Part shown: piece by piece, positions 1-7,580 of the stretch | How positions within the stretch are numbered: the first letter of the stretch is position 1 | Layout of the letters: the number at the start of each line of letters is the position of its first letter | Source: Candidatus Nitrosopumilus sp. | GTDB lineage: Archaea > Thermoproteota > Nitrososphaeria > Nitrososphaerales > Nitrosopumilaceae | Reading direction: 5' to 3' | NCBI GenBank assembly: GCA_029863275.1 | Contig: JAOTVS010000014.1 | Location: 1-35,682 of the forward strand | Length of the DNA: 35,682 nt | Notes under the pieces: model-generated | Seen by the model: the letters and a program-made list of their open reading frames with translations, nothing else | Told to the model about the DNA's origin: nothing | Database searches by the model: none | Program-made: the position numbers and the translations under genes

Positions 1-1
1 T

Positions 2-526
2 GACATTGTGGGATTTGTTCATGTAAGAGATGTTCTTAAGGAATTAGAAAATGACAACAAAATGAAAAATCTAGAACAAATTTCAAGAAAACCTGTATTT
101 GTCTCACAGGAAAAAATGGTGAGTGCTTTACTAAAAGAAATGAAAGGAAGGAAAACCCACATGGCAATCGTAGTCGATGAGCATGGTGGTGTAGAAGGAT
201 TAGTCACTTTGGAGGATTTGATCGAAGAAATAGTAGGAGAAATTGAGGATGAAACGGATCTGGTAAAACCTAGAGGATTTGAAAGAATTGATCAAAACAC
301 CATCATTACCAATGGCGATATAGATATCGATAAAATTAACAAAATTTTCAAAACTCATGTTCCGGAAGGAGACGATTATGGTTCATTAAGCGGGTTGTTA
401 CATGAAAAATTACAAGACATACCGCAAGCGGGGGATAAAATCGAAGTGGATGATCTTAGAATAGTAGTAGAAAAAGTTTTTAAAAATGTTCCTCAAAAAA
501 TTCGTATTGAGAAAATTAATACTTAA
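2..526 (+). CDS. CNNM/CorC-HlyC family transporter, C-terminal part (5' end outside window)
   Basis: The reading frame is open to the left edge (it begins Asp-Ile-Val-Gly-Phe-Val-His-Val-Arg-Asp), so the upstream membrane domain and first CBS motif are outside the window. What remains is the second half of a CBS pair, including the typical segment VVDEHGGVEGLVTLEDLIEE at about residues 56-75 from the first internal GTG, followed by a CorC_HlyC domain (GDYGSLSGLL-type core, about residues 85-165). In the family this module is cytoplasmic and gates a divalent-cation (Mg/Co-type) transporter of the CNNM class. The stop codon overlaps the convergent gap stop. Family assignment is firm. The transported ion cannot be read from this part. 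Confidence 0.85.
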   Translation, partial: DIVGFVHVRDVLKELENDNKMKNLEQISRKPVFVSQEKMVSALLKEMKGRKTHMAIVVDEHGGVEGLVTLEDLIEEIVGEIEDETDLVKPRGFERIDQNTIITNGDIDIDKINKIFKTHVPEGDDYGSLSGLLHEKLQDIPQAGDKIEVDDLRIVVEKVFKNVPQKIRIEKINT

Positions 527-1575
527 CTTTTTTTAGCAAATCTCTGTTCTAATTTTAGTTTTTTCTCTTTCATATGAAATATAGATTCAGTATGGGAAAA
601 AGATTCCTCATATGATTTGCCAAATAGCATCGATTGCATCAACATATGATTTTCAGGAATTACAATTCCAGTTTGATCATCAGAATACATAATTTGAACA
701 GTGTCTCCGATAGAAACAGTCATGTTTGCATGAATATGAATCATGTTTGTGTCTGTGAAATTAAATCCCATTTCATTTGCATAATCTCGCACATCTTTAG
801 TTCCCTTTGCAGTCCAAAGTGTAGCTACACCAAACTCATTGACAAAAATATTATGAATGTCTGAAGGTCTAGGTGCAATTTCTTTGAACCGAATATCCAT
901 AATGTGTAAGTGCATCTGTCTTGTGGGCACTTTAATAGCTCTAACAAATAATGGAGCATCCTCTCCAAAATATGTTTTCACGTCATCTCCATGATGAGGG
1001 CTCTCCGTCATTTCGATGGTATCTGTTAGTTTTTTTTCTGTTTGTTCAATATCGGCCCATCTCCTTACTAAAGTGACATCAAATCTAATAATTTTACTTC
1101 CAAACTTTTCTCTCAACGGTTCTAAAATTCGACCCATACCAGTAACGTTGCAACTTCCTTGCATGACATGTTTTTTGCCTGCAGATAGGTCATAATTTGC
1201 ACGAGAATTAAACAATAAATCAGATACTGCCTTATCGCCCACAATTGTTTCCCCGCCCTGATAAATTGCCATTAAATTTTTTGGCTCGTAAAGATTTTTC
1301 TTGTTCATAAATCCATGTCCTCCAGGAGAGGCATCAATTATCAAATCACAGTCATCTAGTACAGATTCTATGGTGCCAGAAATTTCAAATCCCTCAAACT
1401 CCCGCAATTTTTTCTCAGGGACATAGACCTTTAATCCTCTTGATATTGCAAGATTTACTTTTTCATCTGGAGAGTATTTACCTACCCCTATAATTGAAAT
1501 TTCAGGATCATCTTTTAGAAATGCTGTAACTCTGCTCCCTATAGAACCATACCCATTTACGAAGATCTTTTTCAT
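523..1575 (-). CDS. gap: Type II glyceraldehyde-3-phosphate dehydrogenase (phosphorylating, archaeal)
   Basis: The 350-residue protein matches archaeal type II GAPDH in length and motifs. It has an N-terminal Rossmann motif NGYGSIGSRV (residues 7-16), DASPGGHG (81-88), the catalytic segment QGSCNVTGMGR with the nucleophile Cys142, and a conserved HHGDD motif at about residues 194-198. It interconverts glyceraldehyde-3-phosphate and 1,3-bisphosphoglycerate using NAD(P). In archaea that fix carbon autotrophically it normally works in the gluconeogenic direction. It is convergent with the CNNM gene, with overlapping stop codons. The ATG start gives the canonical MKKIFVNGYGSIG beginning. A 7-bp dyad lies just upstream of the start. 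Confidence 0.96.
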   Translation of the reverse strand: MKKIFVNGYGSIGSRVTAFLKDDPEISIIGVGKYSPDEKVNLAISRGLKVYVPEKKLREFEGFEISGTIESVLDDCDLIIDASPGGHGFMNKKNLYEPKNLMAIYQGGETIVGDKAVSDLLFNSRANYDLSAGKKHVMQGSCNVTGMGRILEPLREKFGSKIIRFDVTLVRRWADIEQTEKKLTDTIEMTESPHHGDDVKTYFGEDAPLFVRAIKVPTRQMHLHIMDIRFKEIAPRPSDIHNIFVNEFGVATLWTAKGTKDVRDYANEMGFNFTDTNMIHIHANMTVSIGDTVQIMYSDDQTGIVIPENHMLMQSMLFGKSYEESFSHTESIFHMKEKKLKLEQRFAKKS

Positions 1576-1601
1576 GTTTTTGGTAAAATAAAACGGGTTT
1601 A

Positions 1602-1617
1602 TTTAGATTGATCTAAA
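1602..1617. promoter_or_regulatory. Dyad TTTAGAT-TG-ATCTAAA upstream of gap
   Basis: A perfect 7-bp inverted repeat with a 2-nt spacer lies 27-42 nt before the gap ATG, where the TATA/BRE region of a short-leader archaeal promoter would be. It is squeezed into the 43-nt gap between gap and the deacetylase stop. It could be an operator or the 3' end of the deacetylase transcript. No function is shown. Confidence 0.35.
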
Positions 1618-1618
1618 C

Positions 1619-3685
1619 CTAAATTCCAATTATAATTACTCCTAGATTTACAAGATGATTTATCCCTTGAATAAAGTCTTCATCTGAAATTTCGCCTTCA
1701 GCCCACCATCCTGCATTGTTTTTAACCCAGTTAGGGATTTCAGATCCTCCTAATCCTTGAGAAGTTGGAGGAAGTTGAACTATTCCTTTATTAATCAAAA
1801 ACTGAATTCCCTGAATAAAAGTATCATTATCTATATGACCATCCCTCCACCAACCAGCAGTATTTTTAAGCCAAAGTGGAATTGCTTGATTATCAGAAAA
1901 TTTTCCACCAGGTGAAGTAGTAACTTTTGAAACTTTTTGGTTAATTTCGCTAATGTGGACAATATCTATATTTTCAGCCCTAATAAGATCAATTAATTTT
2001 CGAAGTTCTTGAATTTGGGTTAGATTGGGTTCATTTTGAGATTCGCCGTCTCTAAAAACGGCATGTTCTTGAGGTTGAATAGAAACTACAGCAAACCCAT
2101 TTTCTTTTATTGATTTTAGTAGAATTGGAAATATATTCTCAGCAGGTATTCCTATAAAGCTTTTTTGAGCAGGATCAAAAAATGCAGAGGAGGCGACTCG
2201 TGGAAAACTGTACAGTTTTTCATTTTGTAAGGGATATGGAGGTTTATCATAAACATCACTTGAACTGAAATGAGTAAAACCGTTTTCAACGAGTAGTTGT
2301 TTGGTAAAATCAGTAAAAACATTTGTTGCAGGGATGTACACTTTGGGTATTACATTAAATATTTCATTAAATTGTTTTTGAGATGTTTTTATTCTTTGGT
2401 CTAGTTCCTGCTTGTTAAATTCTGTAATAGGTGTATGATCAAGGCCGTGATTTGCAATTTCAATTTGACCATTTTTAATGCCATTTTTTACGACGTTTAC
2501 CAATTGTTCATCAAATTGTAAACCAGTACTTAGTACTCCAAGTGTTACTGGAGTATTGTCTTTTGAGAATTCATTAAGAATTTTTTGTTGAACATCGGTT
2601 AGCCAAAAGTCCTGAACATCATCAAATCTAAATGCAATACAATTACAAGATAGCAAGTGTTCTTTTACAGATGGTTCATATATTTTTGGTGCAGACATTG
2701 GTTTAATCGGTACTGAAATAGGATCTTTGAGCGGTACTACAATTGGGTCTTTAATCGGCACTGAGATTGGTTTGAGTGGTTTCAAGTCATTGTTTTCAAA
2801 TAAATCAAATTTGGTTTTCTTGCCAAAATTATCAATTTTTGTAGGGGTCCAGGTTGATTCTTTTTTACCATCATTTAAAACCAAAACTGAATAAACACCA
2901 GAAGGTATATTTGAAAAATAAATTTCTCCTGTTTTACTCATTGTGGATGTGTGTAAGGGATGAAGGTTTTCATCGGCTAAAACAATAGAGTAATTTCCAT
3001 CATCTTTTAAAATTCGTTGAGATTCTGTATCAAATAGCCTAAAGGTATGCAATTCTTCTACTATTTCAGGAACTGGTACAATTATTTTCTGATTTACAGA
3101 GGTCCCAGTAAAAATCTTAATACCTGAAACACTTTTTACCAGAAAATCATCAATAAAAATATCTAATTCATAATTATCTTCAGCGCGAAGAGTTGGTTGT
3201 AACCAATATCTCAAAGTCTTTCCATCTTGATTGGTATTTCCTACAGATAGCTCTTCATCGCCATTTGATTTTAGTTTTATAGCCGCCTGGCCTATTGGAA
3301 TCTCACCATTCTCATAAAATACATTGAATTGAATACCTCCAGGCAATGGAATTTTTATATCTAATTTTTTTGGAGTATTTTTCAAATCTACATATGCAGA
3401 TTCTGAATAAATACCATCAACAAAGACTTCAATTTTGTATCGGTGGTCCTCAGGTAAAGCGAGCACCTCAGGGTTTGTGGCAAATTGTTTTTCTAAGAAC
3501 GGAGTAATTGCAAAGTCTTGGTAAACAACATAACTTGTTTTGAAAGCGTCTCTTCTATCACCATTTGTATATTTTACTTCAAGCTCTAACGTTTCTAATT
3601 CTTCGCCATAAGATGATGCAATTGGAATAAACAATGAAAAAATAACGGTAAAGGTAATAATTTTAAAAATTTTTGAATTTAACAT
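1619..3685 (-). CDS. Secreted NodB-fold polysaccharide deacetylase with two C-terminal WWxxG repeats
   Basis: A 688-residue exported protein. Residues 1-27 form a signal peptide (MLNSKIFKIITFTVIFSLFI then PIASSYG). Residues 30-300 look like beta-rich extracellular domains (YxxxIFVDG segments). Residues 302-340 are a Pro/Lys linker of VPIKDPI-type repeats. The deacetylase domain spans about 345-585, with FRFDD (Asp355/Asp356) and NHGLDH (His413, His417), the NodB metal-binding pattern. Two copies of a PxWxKNxAGWW-G-I-F-QGI module begin at residues 602 and 650. I recognise this repeat from many secreted Nitrososphaerota proteins; its function is unknown to me. The start codon lies 1 nt after the glycosyltransferase stop (TGAAATG), so the two are probably translationally coupled. 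A likely role is deacetylation of the polymer made by that enzyme; the substrate is inferred. Confidence 0.82.
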   Translation of the reverse strand: MLNSKIFKIITFTVIFSLFIPIASSYGEELETLELEVKYTNGDRRDAFKTSYVVYQDFAITPFLEKQFATNPEVLALPEDHRYKIEVFVDGIYSESAYVDLKNTPKKLDIKIPLPGGIQFNVFYENGEIPIGQAAIKLKSNGDEELSVGNTNQDGKTLRYWLQPTLRAEDNYELDIFIDDFLVKSVSGIKIFTGTSVNQKIIVPVPEIVEELHTFRLFDTESQRILKDDGNYSIVLADENLHPLHTSTMSKTGEIYFSNIPSGVYSVLVLNDGKKESTWTPTKIDNFGKKTKFDLFENNDLKPLKPISVPIKDPIVVPLKDPISVPIKPMSAPKIYEPSVKEHLLSCNCIAFRFDDVQDFWLTDVQQKILNEFSKDNTPVTLGVLSTGLQFDEQLVNVVKNGIKNGQIEIANHGLDHTPITEFNKQELDQRIKTSQKQFNEIFNVIPKVYIPATNVFTDFTKQLLVENGFTHFSSSDVYDKPPYPLQNEKLYSFPRVASSAFFDPAQKSFIGIPAENIFPILLKSIKENGFAVVSIQPQEHAVFRDGESQNEPNLTQIQELRKLIDLIRAENIDIVHISEINQKVSKVTTSPGGKFSDNQAIPLWLKNTAGWWRDGHIDNDTFIQGIQFLINKGIVQLPPTSQGLGGSEIPNWVKNNAGWWAEGEISDEDFIQGINHLVNLGVIIIGI

Positions 3686-3686
3686 T

Positions 3687-5405
3687 TCAATCGCCAGTCC
3701 TCTTCACGCTAGTCCAGATAGCCTTTTTGCCTACCAACTGCTCAAATAAGGCCCTTAGTAATAATAAGTCAACTATCTGTTTATAGCCAAATTGCATAAA
3801 TATTGCATAAGGTATTAAATTAAGATCTTCATTGTCGATCCTTATTGCCAAAACAGTCATTAAAATATGGGCAAGCATAAAAATTGAAATAGCCTGCAAA
3901 ACCCATAACACATCACCGGTAAGCAATCCCCAAAAGACGTTTGTGATAGTTACAAGGCCAATAATCGGGGAAAGTACCATCCCTAGAAATAGATAGGGTG
4001 AGGCTATTTTTTGTAAATTTCCAAACCTAGTATTCCTTAGAGCATCTTTATGTTTTGATAAAACCTGAAGGTTTCCACGATACCATCGTTTTCGTTGTTT
4101 TACAAATTCTGATATTGTGGATGGTGCTTCAGTGTAAGCAATTGCTTCATCGCTTCCTCTTGTAATAAGTCCCGTTTTTAGAATTTTTATAGTTTGATCG
4201 AAGTCTTCTACAATTGTTTCATGACCATACGAACCAGTACTTTTAAAATTTTCTTTTTTGAATGCACCTAAAGCACCTGGAATGATGGTTATAGCACCAA
4301 ATTCGTCAAACGCTCTTCTAACAATTTGAAGTCCCGCAACAAATTCAACGGCCTGACATTTAGTAATCCAATTTACTCTATTTTTTATTTTTACATTTGC
4401 AGCAACTGCACCCACAAATTTGCTTTCCTCAAATCCTTTTACAAGTTCCACAATAGACCTCCTTCCAATAATAGTATCAGCATCAACAATTACTATTATA
4501 TCACCTTTGGCATAAACAATGCCGTAGTTTAATGCCGATGCCTTGCCACCATTTTCTTTATGCAATATTTGAATTTGATTTTTAAATTGTTTTGCGATAA
4601 GCAATGTTCTATCAGTACTCCCATCATCTACAAAAATAATTTCCTTTCGTGGATACTTTGTTTCAATAATTGATTCTAATGTTTTTTTAATTACTACCTC
4701 TTCATTAAACGCTGGAACTATTATTGAAACTAACGGATAATTTCTTAAATCAGGTCGAAGAACTTCTCGACGTTTACTCAGCAGAGCCATTGGAACAAAC
4801 AACATTGTAGTCCAAAATGTAATTGTCAAACCCCAAAGTAAAATTATTCTTGAAGGAGTTTCAAATGAAGTAATTCCTTCATATGCAATTATACCTCCTA
4901 GTAAAAAAGGAGCACCTACCAATACTAAAAAGAAAGCTGAAGGTAGTTTTGACCCTTTTACATTTCTTATAGATTCGATTGATTTATGACTTAAAATATG
5001 ATACAAGGATAATCCTCCCCCAATTGCCATAGTTGCCATGCTTAAAGGTCCTGCAACAAAAAACATTCCCATAACAAGAAAAGTAAAAATCCCAACAGCC
5101 AGAATAAATTGAATAGGATCTATTTTATTTTGTTTTTGGTTATTAGTAGATGAGATTTTATCTGAATTACTCTTCAGAGTTTTTTTTGCTCCTAACATTG
5201 CAAGTGGCTCCTTTGAATCAGTAGATGGATCTATTTTGGTCTGTTGGATTTTTTTTGCTCCTAACATGCCAAGTGGTTCTTTTGAATCAGTAGATGGATC
5301 TATTTTGGTCTGTTGGATTTTTTTTGCTCCTAACATTGCAAGTGGTTCTTTTGAATCAGTAGGTGATTCTGACTCTATTCTTTGTATTCTATCAGGGTTT
5401 ATCAT
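3687..5405 (-). CDS. Processive family-2 glycosyltransferase (polysaccharide synthase)
   Basis: A 572-residue membrane protein of the hyaluronan/cellulose/PNAG-synthase type. The first ~95 residues are cytoplasmic-looking and hold three 23-residue repeats. Hydrophobic segments lie at about 97-137, 155-178 and 186-209. The GT2 domain starts at VSIIVPAFNEE (226-236), with IFVDDGSTD (DD at 260-261), DADT (308-311), the acceptor-site VEDFD (399-403) and QRKRW (437-441), the hallmark of processive synthases. More membrane helices fill about 465-555. It would polymerise a nucleotide-sugar and extrude the chain. Gene order is response regulator (9 nt upstream), this gene, then a secreted deacetylase, which resembles PgaC/IcaA plus PgaB/IcaB logic. 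The sugar is unknown. The ATG start includes the repeats in the protein. Confidence 0.88.
   Translation of the reverse strand: MINPDRIQRIESESPTDSKEPLAMLGAKKIQQTKIDPSTDSKEPLGMLGAKKIQQTKIDPSTDSKEPLAMLGAKKTLKSNSDKISSTNNQKQNKIDPIQFILAVGIFTFLVMGMFFVAGPLSMATMAIGGGLSLYHILSHKSIESIRNVKGSKLPSAFFLVLVGAPFLLGGIIAYEGITSFETPSRIILLWGLTITFWTTMLFVPMALLSKRREVLRPDLRNYPLVSIIVPAFNEEVVIKKTLESIIETKYPRKEIIFVDDGSTDRTLLIAKQFKNQIQILHKENGGKASALNYGIVYAKGDIIVIVDADTIIGRRSIVELVKGFEESKFVGAVAANVKIKNRVNWITKCQAVEFVAGLQIVRRAFDEFGAITIIPGALGAFKKENFKSTGSYGHETIVEDFDQTIKILKTGLITRGSDEAIAYTEAPSTISEFVKQRKRWYRGNLQVLSKHKDALRNTRFGNLQKIASPYLFLGMVLSPIIGLVTITNVFWGLLTGDVLWVLQAISIFMLAHILMTVLAIRIDNEDLNLIPYAIFMQFGYKQIVDLLLLRALFEQLVGKKAIWTSVKRTGD
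5181..5357 (-). repeat. Three 69-bp tandem repeat copies encoding a 23-residue unit
   Basis: The N-terminus of the glycosyltransferase carries DSKEPLxMLGAKK at residues 17-29, 40-52 and 63-75, joined by identical IQQTKIDPST linkers between copies. At DNA level the copies recur every 69 nt (the GCTCCTAAC landmark is at 5188, 5257 and 5326) and are nearly identical, indicating recent duplication. The unit is a short charged motif in a probably disordered tail. Copy number may vary between strains. Confidence 0.9.
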
Positions 5406-5414
5406 AACTATGAA

Positions 5415-6380
5415 TTATCCTGTATTTTTGATTGCAAGCTTGTAATTACAACTAGTTTGCCAATTTACTTCATCAAGTTTAAATTTATTTTCACATTTCA
5501 AACAAAGATATTGAGAGGAAAGTTCTGAAAAGAAGTCACTGCAATTACTACAAATATAATGATTATGCATTATCCTATAATCCACCCCGACTGCTGTAAT
5601 TTTCTTTTTGCAATGTGGGCACGTGTCCTCTTGGTATGTCTGATCTTCTGAGACATTCCCACAACCATAGTGTTCAATTAATTTTCCAATTCTAAAATGA
5701 GAGCTATTGCAGTGAGGGCATGAAAATAATTGAGTGGTTTTAACAGAATTACACTTGTTACATGCAACCTCTTTTTTTTCTCCCAGATTGATAATTTTAC
5801 CAGATGCTTCTAATTCCTTCAAATATGATTTAATTGCATCATCAGAAAATCCTATCATTTGTTCTATTAAATTAAGACTGACCTGTTTGGTGGAATTTAG
5901 AATGAAATTTATTCGGTCTATTAATTTTGTTTTAACTTCATCTTCTGCATCTAATACTGGACTCTTTCTGTCTGAATCCTTTTTGAAGAAGAGATCTTCT
6001 TTTTCAAGTGTTTCAAACACATTTTTTAATGCTTCAAATCTTATTGGCTTTTCTATGTATTGGTAAATGCCTAGTCGTATAAGATCAGTCACACCCTCAT
6101 CATGCTGTTCTGTGGCAGTTTCTAAAATTACTCGAGCGTTAGGTTGAATATCAAGCATTTGAGATAAAATTGAGCGACAGTCCATATCAGGAAGCATGTA
6201 GTCTAAAAGAACAATAGGTGGGTTGTTTTCTTTTACAAGTTTTTTAAATTTCTTGATTGCAGAATATCCATTATCACACGTATGTACATCAGAATATCCT
6301 AATTTATTTAAATAACTATTTAAAAGCAAGGTAACTGACTTGCTATCTTCGACAATCAATATTGAAGGTTTAGAACTCAT
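5415..6380 (-). CDS. Response regulator: receiver domain plus helical and multi-zinc-ribbon output (TackOD1-like)
   Basis: Residues 1-125 form a canonical receiver domain: acidic pair Glu11-Asp12, phospho-acceptor Asp60 (VLLDYMLPD), the Thr88/Thr90 region and Lys111 (IEKPI). Residues about 148-205 are a helical, winged-helix-like segment. Residues 207-311 hold repeated CxxC pairs (207/210, 221/224, 254/257, 277/280, 293/296) plus extra Cys/His. This is consistent with the thaumarchaeal output domain TackOD1, a metal-binding region found fused to receivers in this phylum; I assign that name from memory of the pattern. It is the first gene of a minus-strand operon with a polysaccharide synthase and a deacetylase, so a role in controlling that module, transcriptionally or by protein contact, is a reasonable inference. 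No kinase is present nearby. Confidence 0.85.
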   Translation of the reverse strand: MSSKPSILIVEDSKSVTLLLNSYLNKLGYSDVHTCDNGYSAIKKFKKLVKENNPPIVLLDYMLPDMDCRSILSQMLDIQPNARVILETATEQHDEGVTDLIRLGIYQYIEKPIRFEALKNVFETLEKEDLFFKKDSDRKSPVLDAEDEVKTKLIDRINFILNSTKQVSLNLIEQMIGFSDDAIKSYLKELEASGKIINLGEKKEVACNKCNSVKTTQLFSCPHCNSSHFRIGKLIEHYGCGNVSEDQTYQEDTCPHCKKKITAVGVDYRIMHNHYICSNCSDFFSELSSQYLCLKCENKFKLDEVNWQTSCNYKLAIKNTG

Positions 6381-6683
6381 TCTACATTATTAGCCATATT
6401 TTACATAAATACTCGTGTGTTGCCAATGTGAACAAAATTAACGGTAATTCAAATTCTGTTCTTTAAAGAAATCTATTATGGATAATTCATGAAATATCAT
6501 ATCTGGTGAAAAAAGGAGGCTGTAAATTTAATTGAGATACTTAGTGTGTTCTTATTAGTTGTTCAATTTAATGATAGATTTTAATTCCCATATTTTTGAA
6601 AATGAATTACCTTTTATAATTTCAAAAAAATTAAATTTAATTTTAGGCAATATGTTAAATTAAATATTTTATAAAAACCTAAA
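6381..6683. promoter_or_regulatory. Divergent intergenic region (303 nt) without a gene
   Basis: Very AT-rich spacer between the response regulator (leftward) and the DsbA-like gene (rightward). I find no convincing ORF. On the left side a TATTTATG-like element on the minus strand lies about 25 nt before the regulator ATG. On the right side, AT-rich TTAAATTAAATATTTTATA at about 6655-6674 would place transcription near the TTG start of the DsbA-like gene. The middle holds no recognisable element. Confidence 0.5.
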
Positions 6684-7418
6684 TTGGTTAAATTAAGCAC
6701 AAAAATACTGATTCACGGTCTATCTTTAGTCGCCGGTGCAGGAATCGCATCGGTTACAATAGTAATTGTATTTCTAGTAATAAATGGCATAAATAATGAA
6801 TCAGAACTTGTCTTAAATTCATCTCCAAGTGACCAAGAATTAATTTTGTCAAATACCATAAAATCGATACTTGAGGCAAAGAATATACCATTTCTTGGGG
6901 ATCCTAATGCCCCAATAACACTGGTAGAATTTGGAGATTATCAATGTCATTTCTGTAATGTTCATTTTCACAACACTGAGCATAGTTTATTAGAAAATTA
7001 CATATCTACTGGAAAAGTTAAAATGATTTTCAAAGACTTTACCATTATTGGTCCTGATTCTGTAAATGCAGCCCACGGGTCTCATTGTGCCCACGACCAA
7101 GCAAAATTTTGGGAATACCACGATATTCTTTATAATAATTGGACTGGAGAAAATAATGGATGGGCATCCTCAGATAATCTATTGAGATTTGCTCAAGAAG
7201 TAGATTTAGATATTGAAAAGTGGTCTGATTGTATGATAAATGCAATACATTCTAAAATCATTACTAATAGTAGTAAAGAAGCACGTGATTTAGGATTAAC
7301 TGGCACCCCCACATTTTTTGTTATTGGCCCTGATAACAGTATAACAAAAATTTTTGGCGCCCAACCCTACCAAAGTTTTGAGAAAATTTTTGATAAAGAG
7401 TTAGAAAAACTCAATTAG
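6684..7418 (+). CDS. Membrane-anchored DsbA-family thiol:disulfide oxidoreductase
   Basis: A 244-residue protein with one N-terminal transmembrane anchor (about residues 9-34), then a DsbA/thioredoxin-fold domain beginning near LGDPNAPITLVEFGDYQ. The active site is C88-H-F-C91. The inserted helical domain follows (HCAHDQAKFWEYHDILY), and the cis-proline loop is TGTPTFFV near the C-terminus. It faces the outside of the cell and should form or exchange disulfides in exported proteins. It is monocistronic in this layout. The start is TTG; no in-frame ATG precedes the anchor. Many DsbA-like paralogs are known in Nitrososphaerota. The window also encodes CcdA and an extracytoplasmic thioredoxin, which could keep such proteins reduced. 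Confidence 0.88.
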   Translation: MVKLSTKILIHGLSLVAGAGIASVTIVIVFLVINGINNESELVLNSSPSDQELILSNTIKSILEAKNIPFLGDPNAPITLVEFGDYQCHFCNVHFHNTEHSLLENYISTGKVKMIFKDFTIIGPDSVNAAHGSHCAHDQAKFWEYHDILYNNWTGENNGWASSDNLLRFAQEVDLDIEKWSDCMINAIHSKIITNSSKEARDLGLTGTPTFFVIGPDNSITKIFGAQPYQSFEKIFDKELEKLN

Positions 7419-7439
7419 TTTTATAAAATCGATCCGGTA

Positions 7440-7469
7440 CATGCCTAAAATTTTGAAATTAGAGGCATG
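7440..7469. terminator. Stem-loop after the DsbA-like gene
   Basis: CATGCCT and AGGCATG form a perfect 7-bp stem around a 16-nt AT-rich loop, 21 nt after the stop codon. Position suggests an RNA 3'-end structure. It could equally be an operator upstream of the HMG-CoA synthase gene, whose likely TATA box (TTTAAATATT, about 7511-7520) follows. Confidence 0.4.
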
Positions 7470-7580
7470 AAAAATTGAAATCTAGATCTGTCAAAATCAA
7501 TAAACCTTTTTAAATATTTAGGCACAAAATCCTAACTTGGATGGTTCAGATAGCTAATTTTCATCAGAGTTAATCCTTAT

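Noticed and set aside
5236-5445. 69-codon plus-strand frame over the synthase start
   Set aside because: It is the reverse reading of the 69-bp repeats; the repeated VCWIFFAPN pattern is a by-product of the DSKEPL repeats on the other strand.
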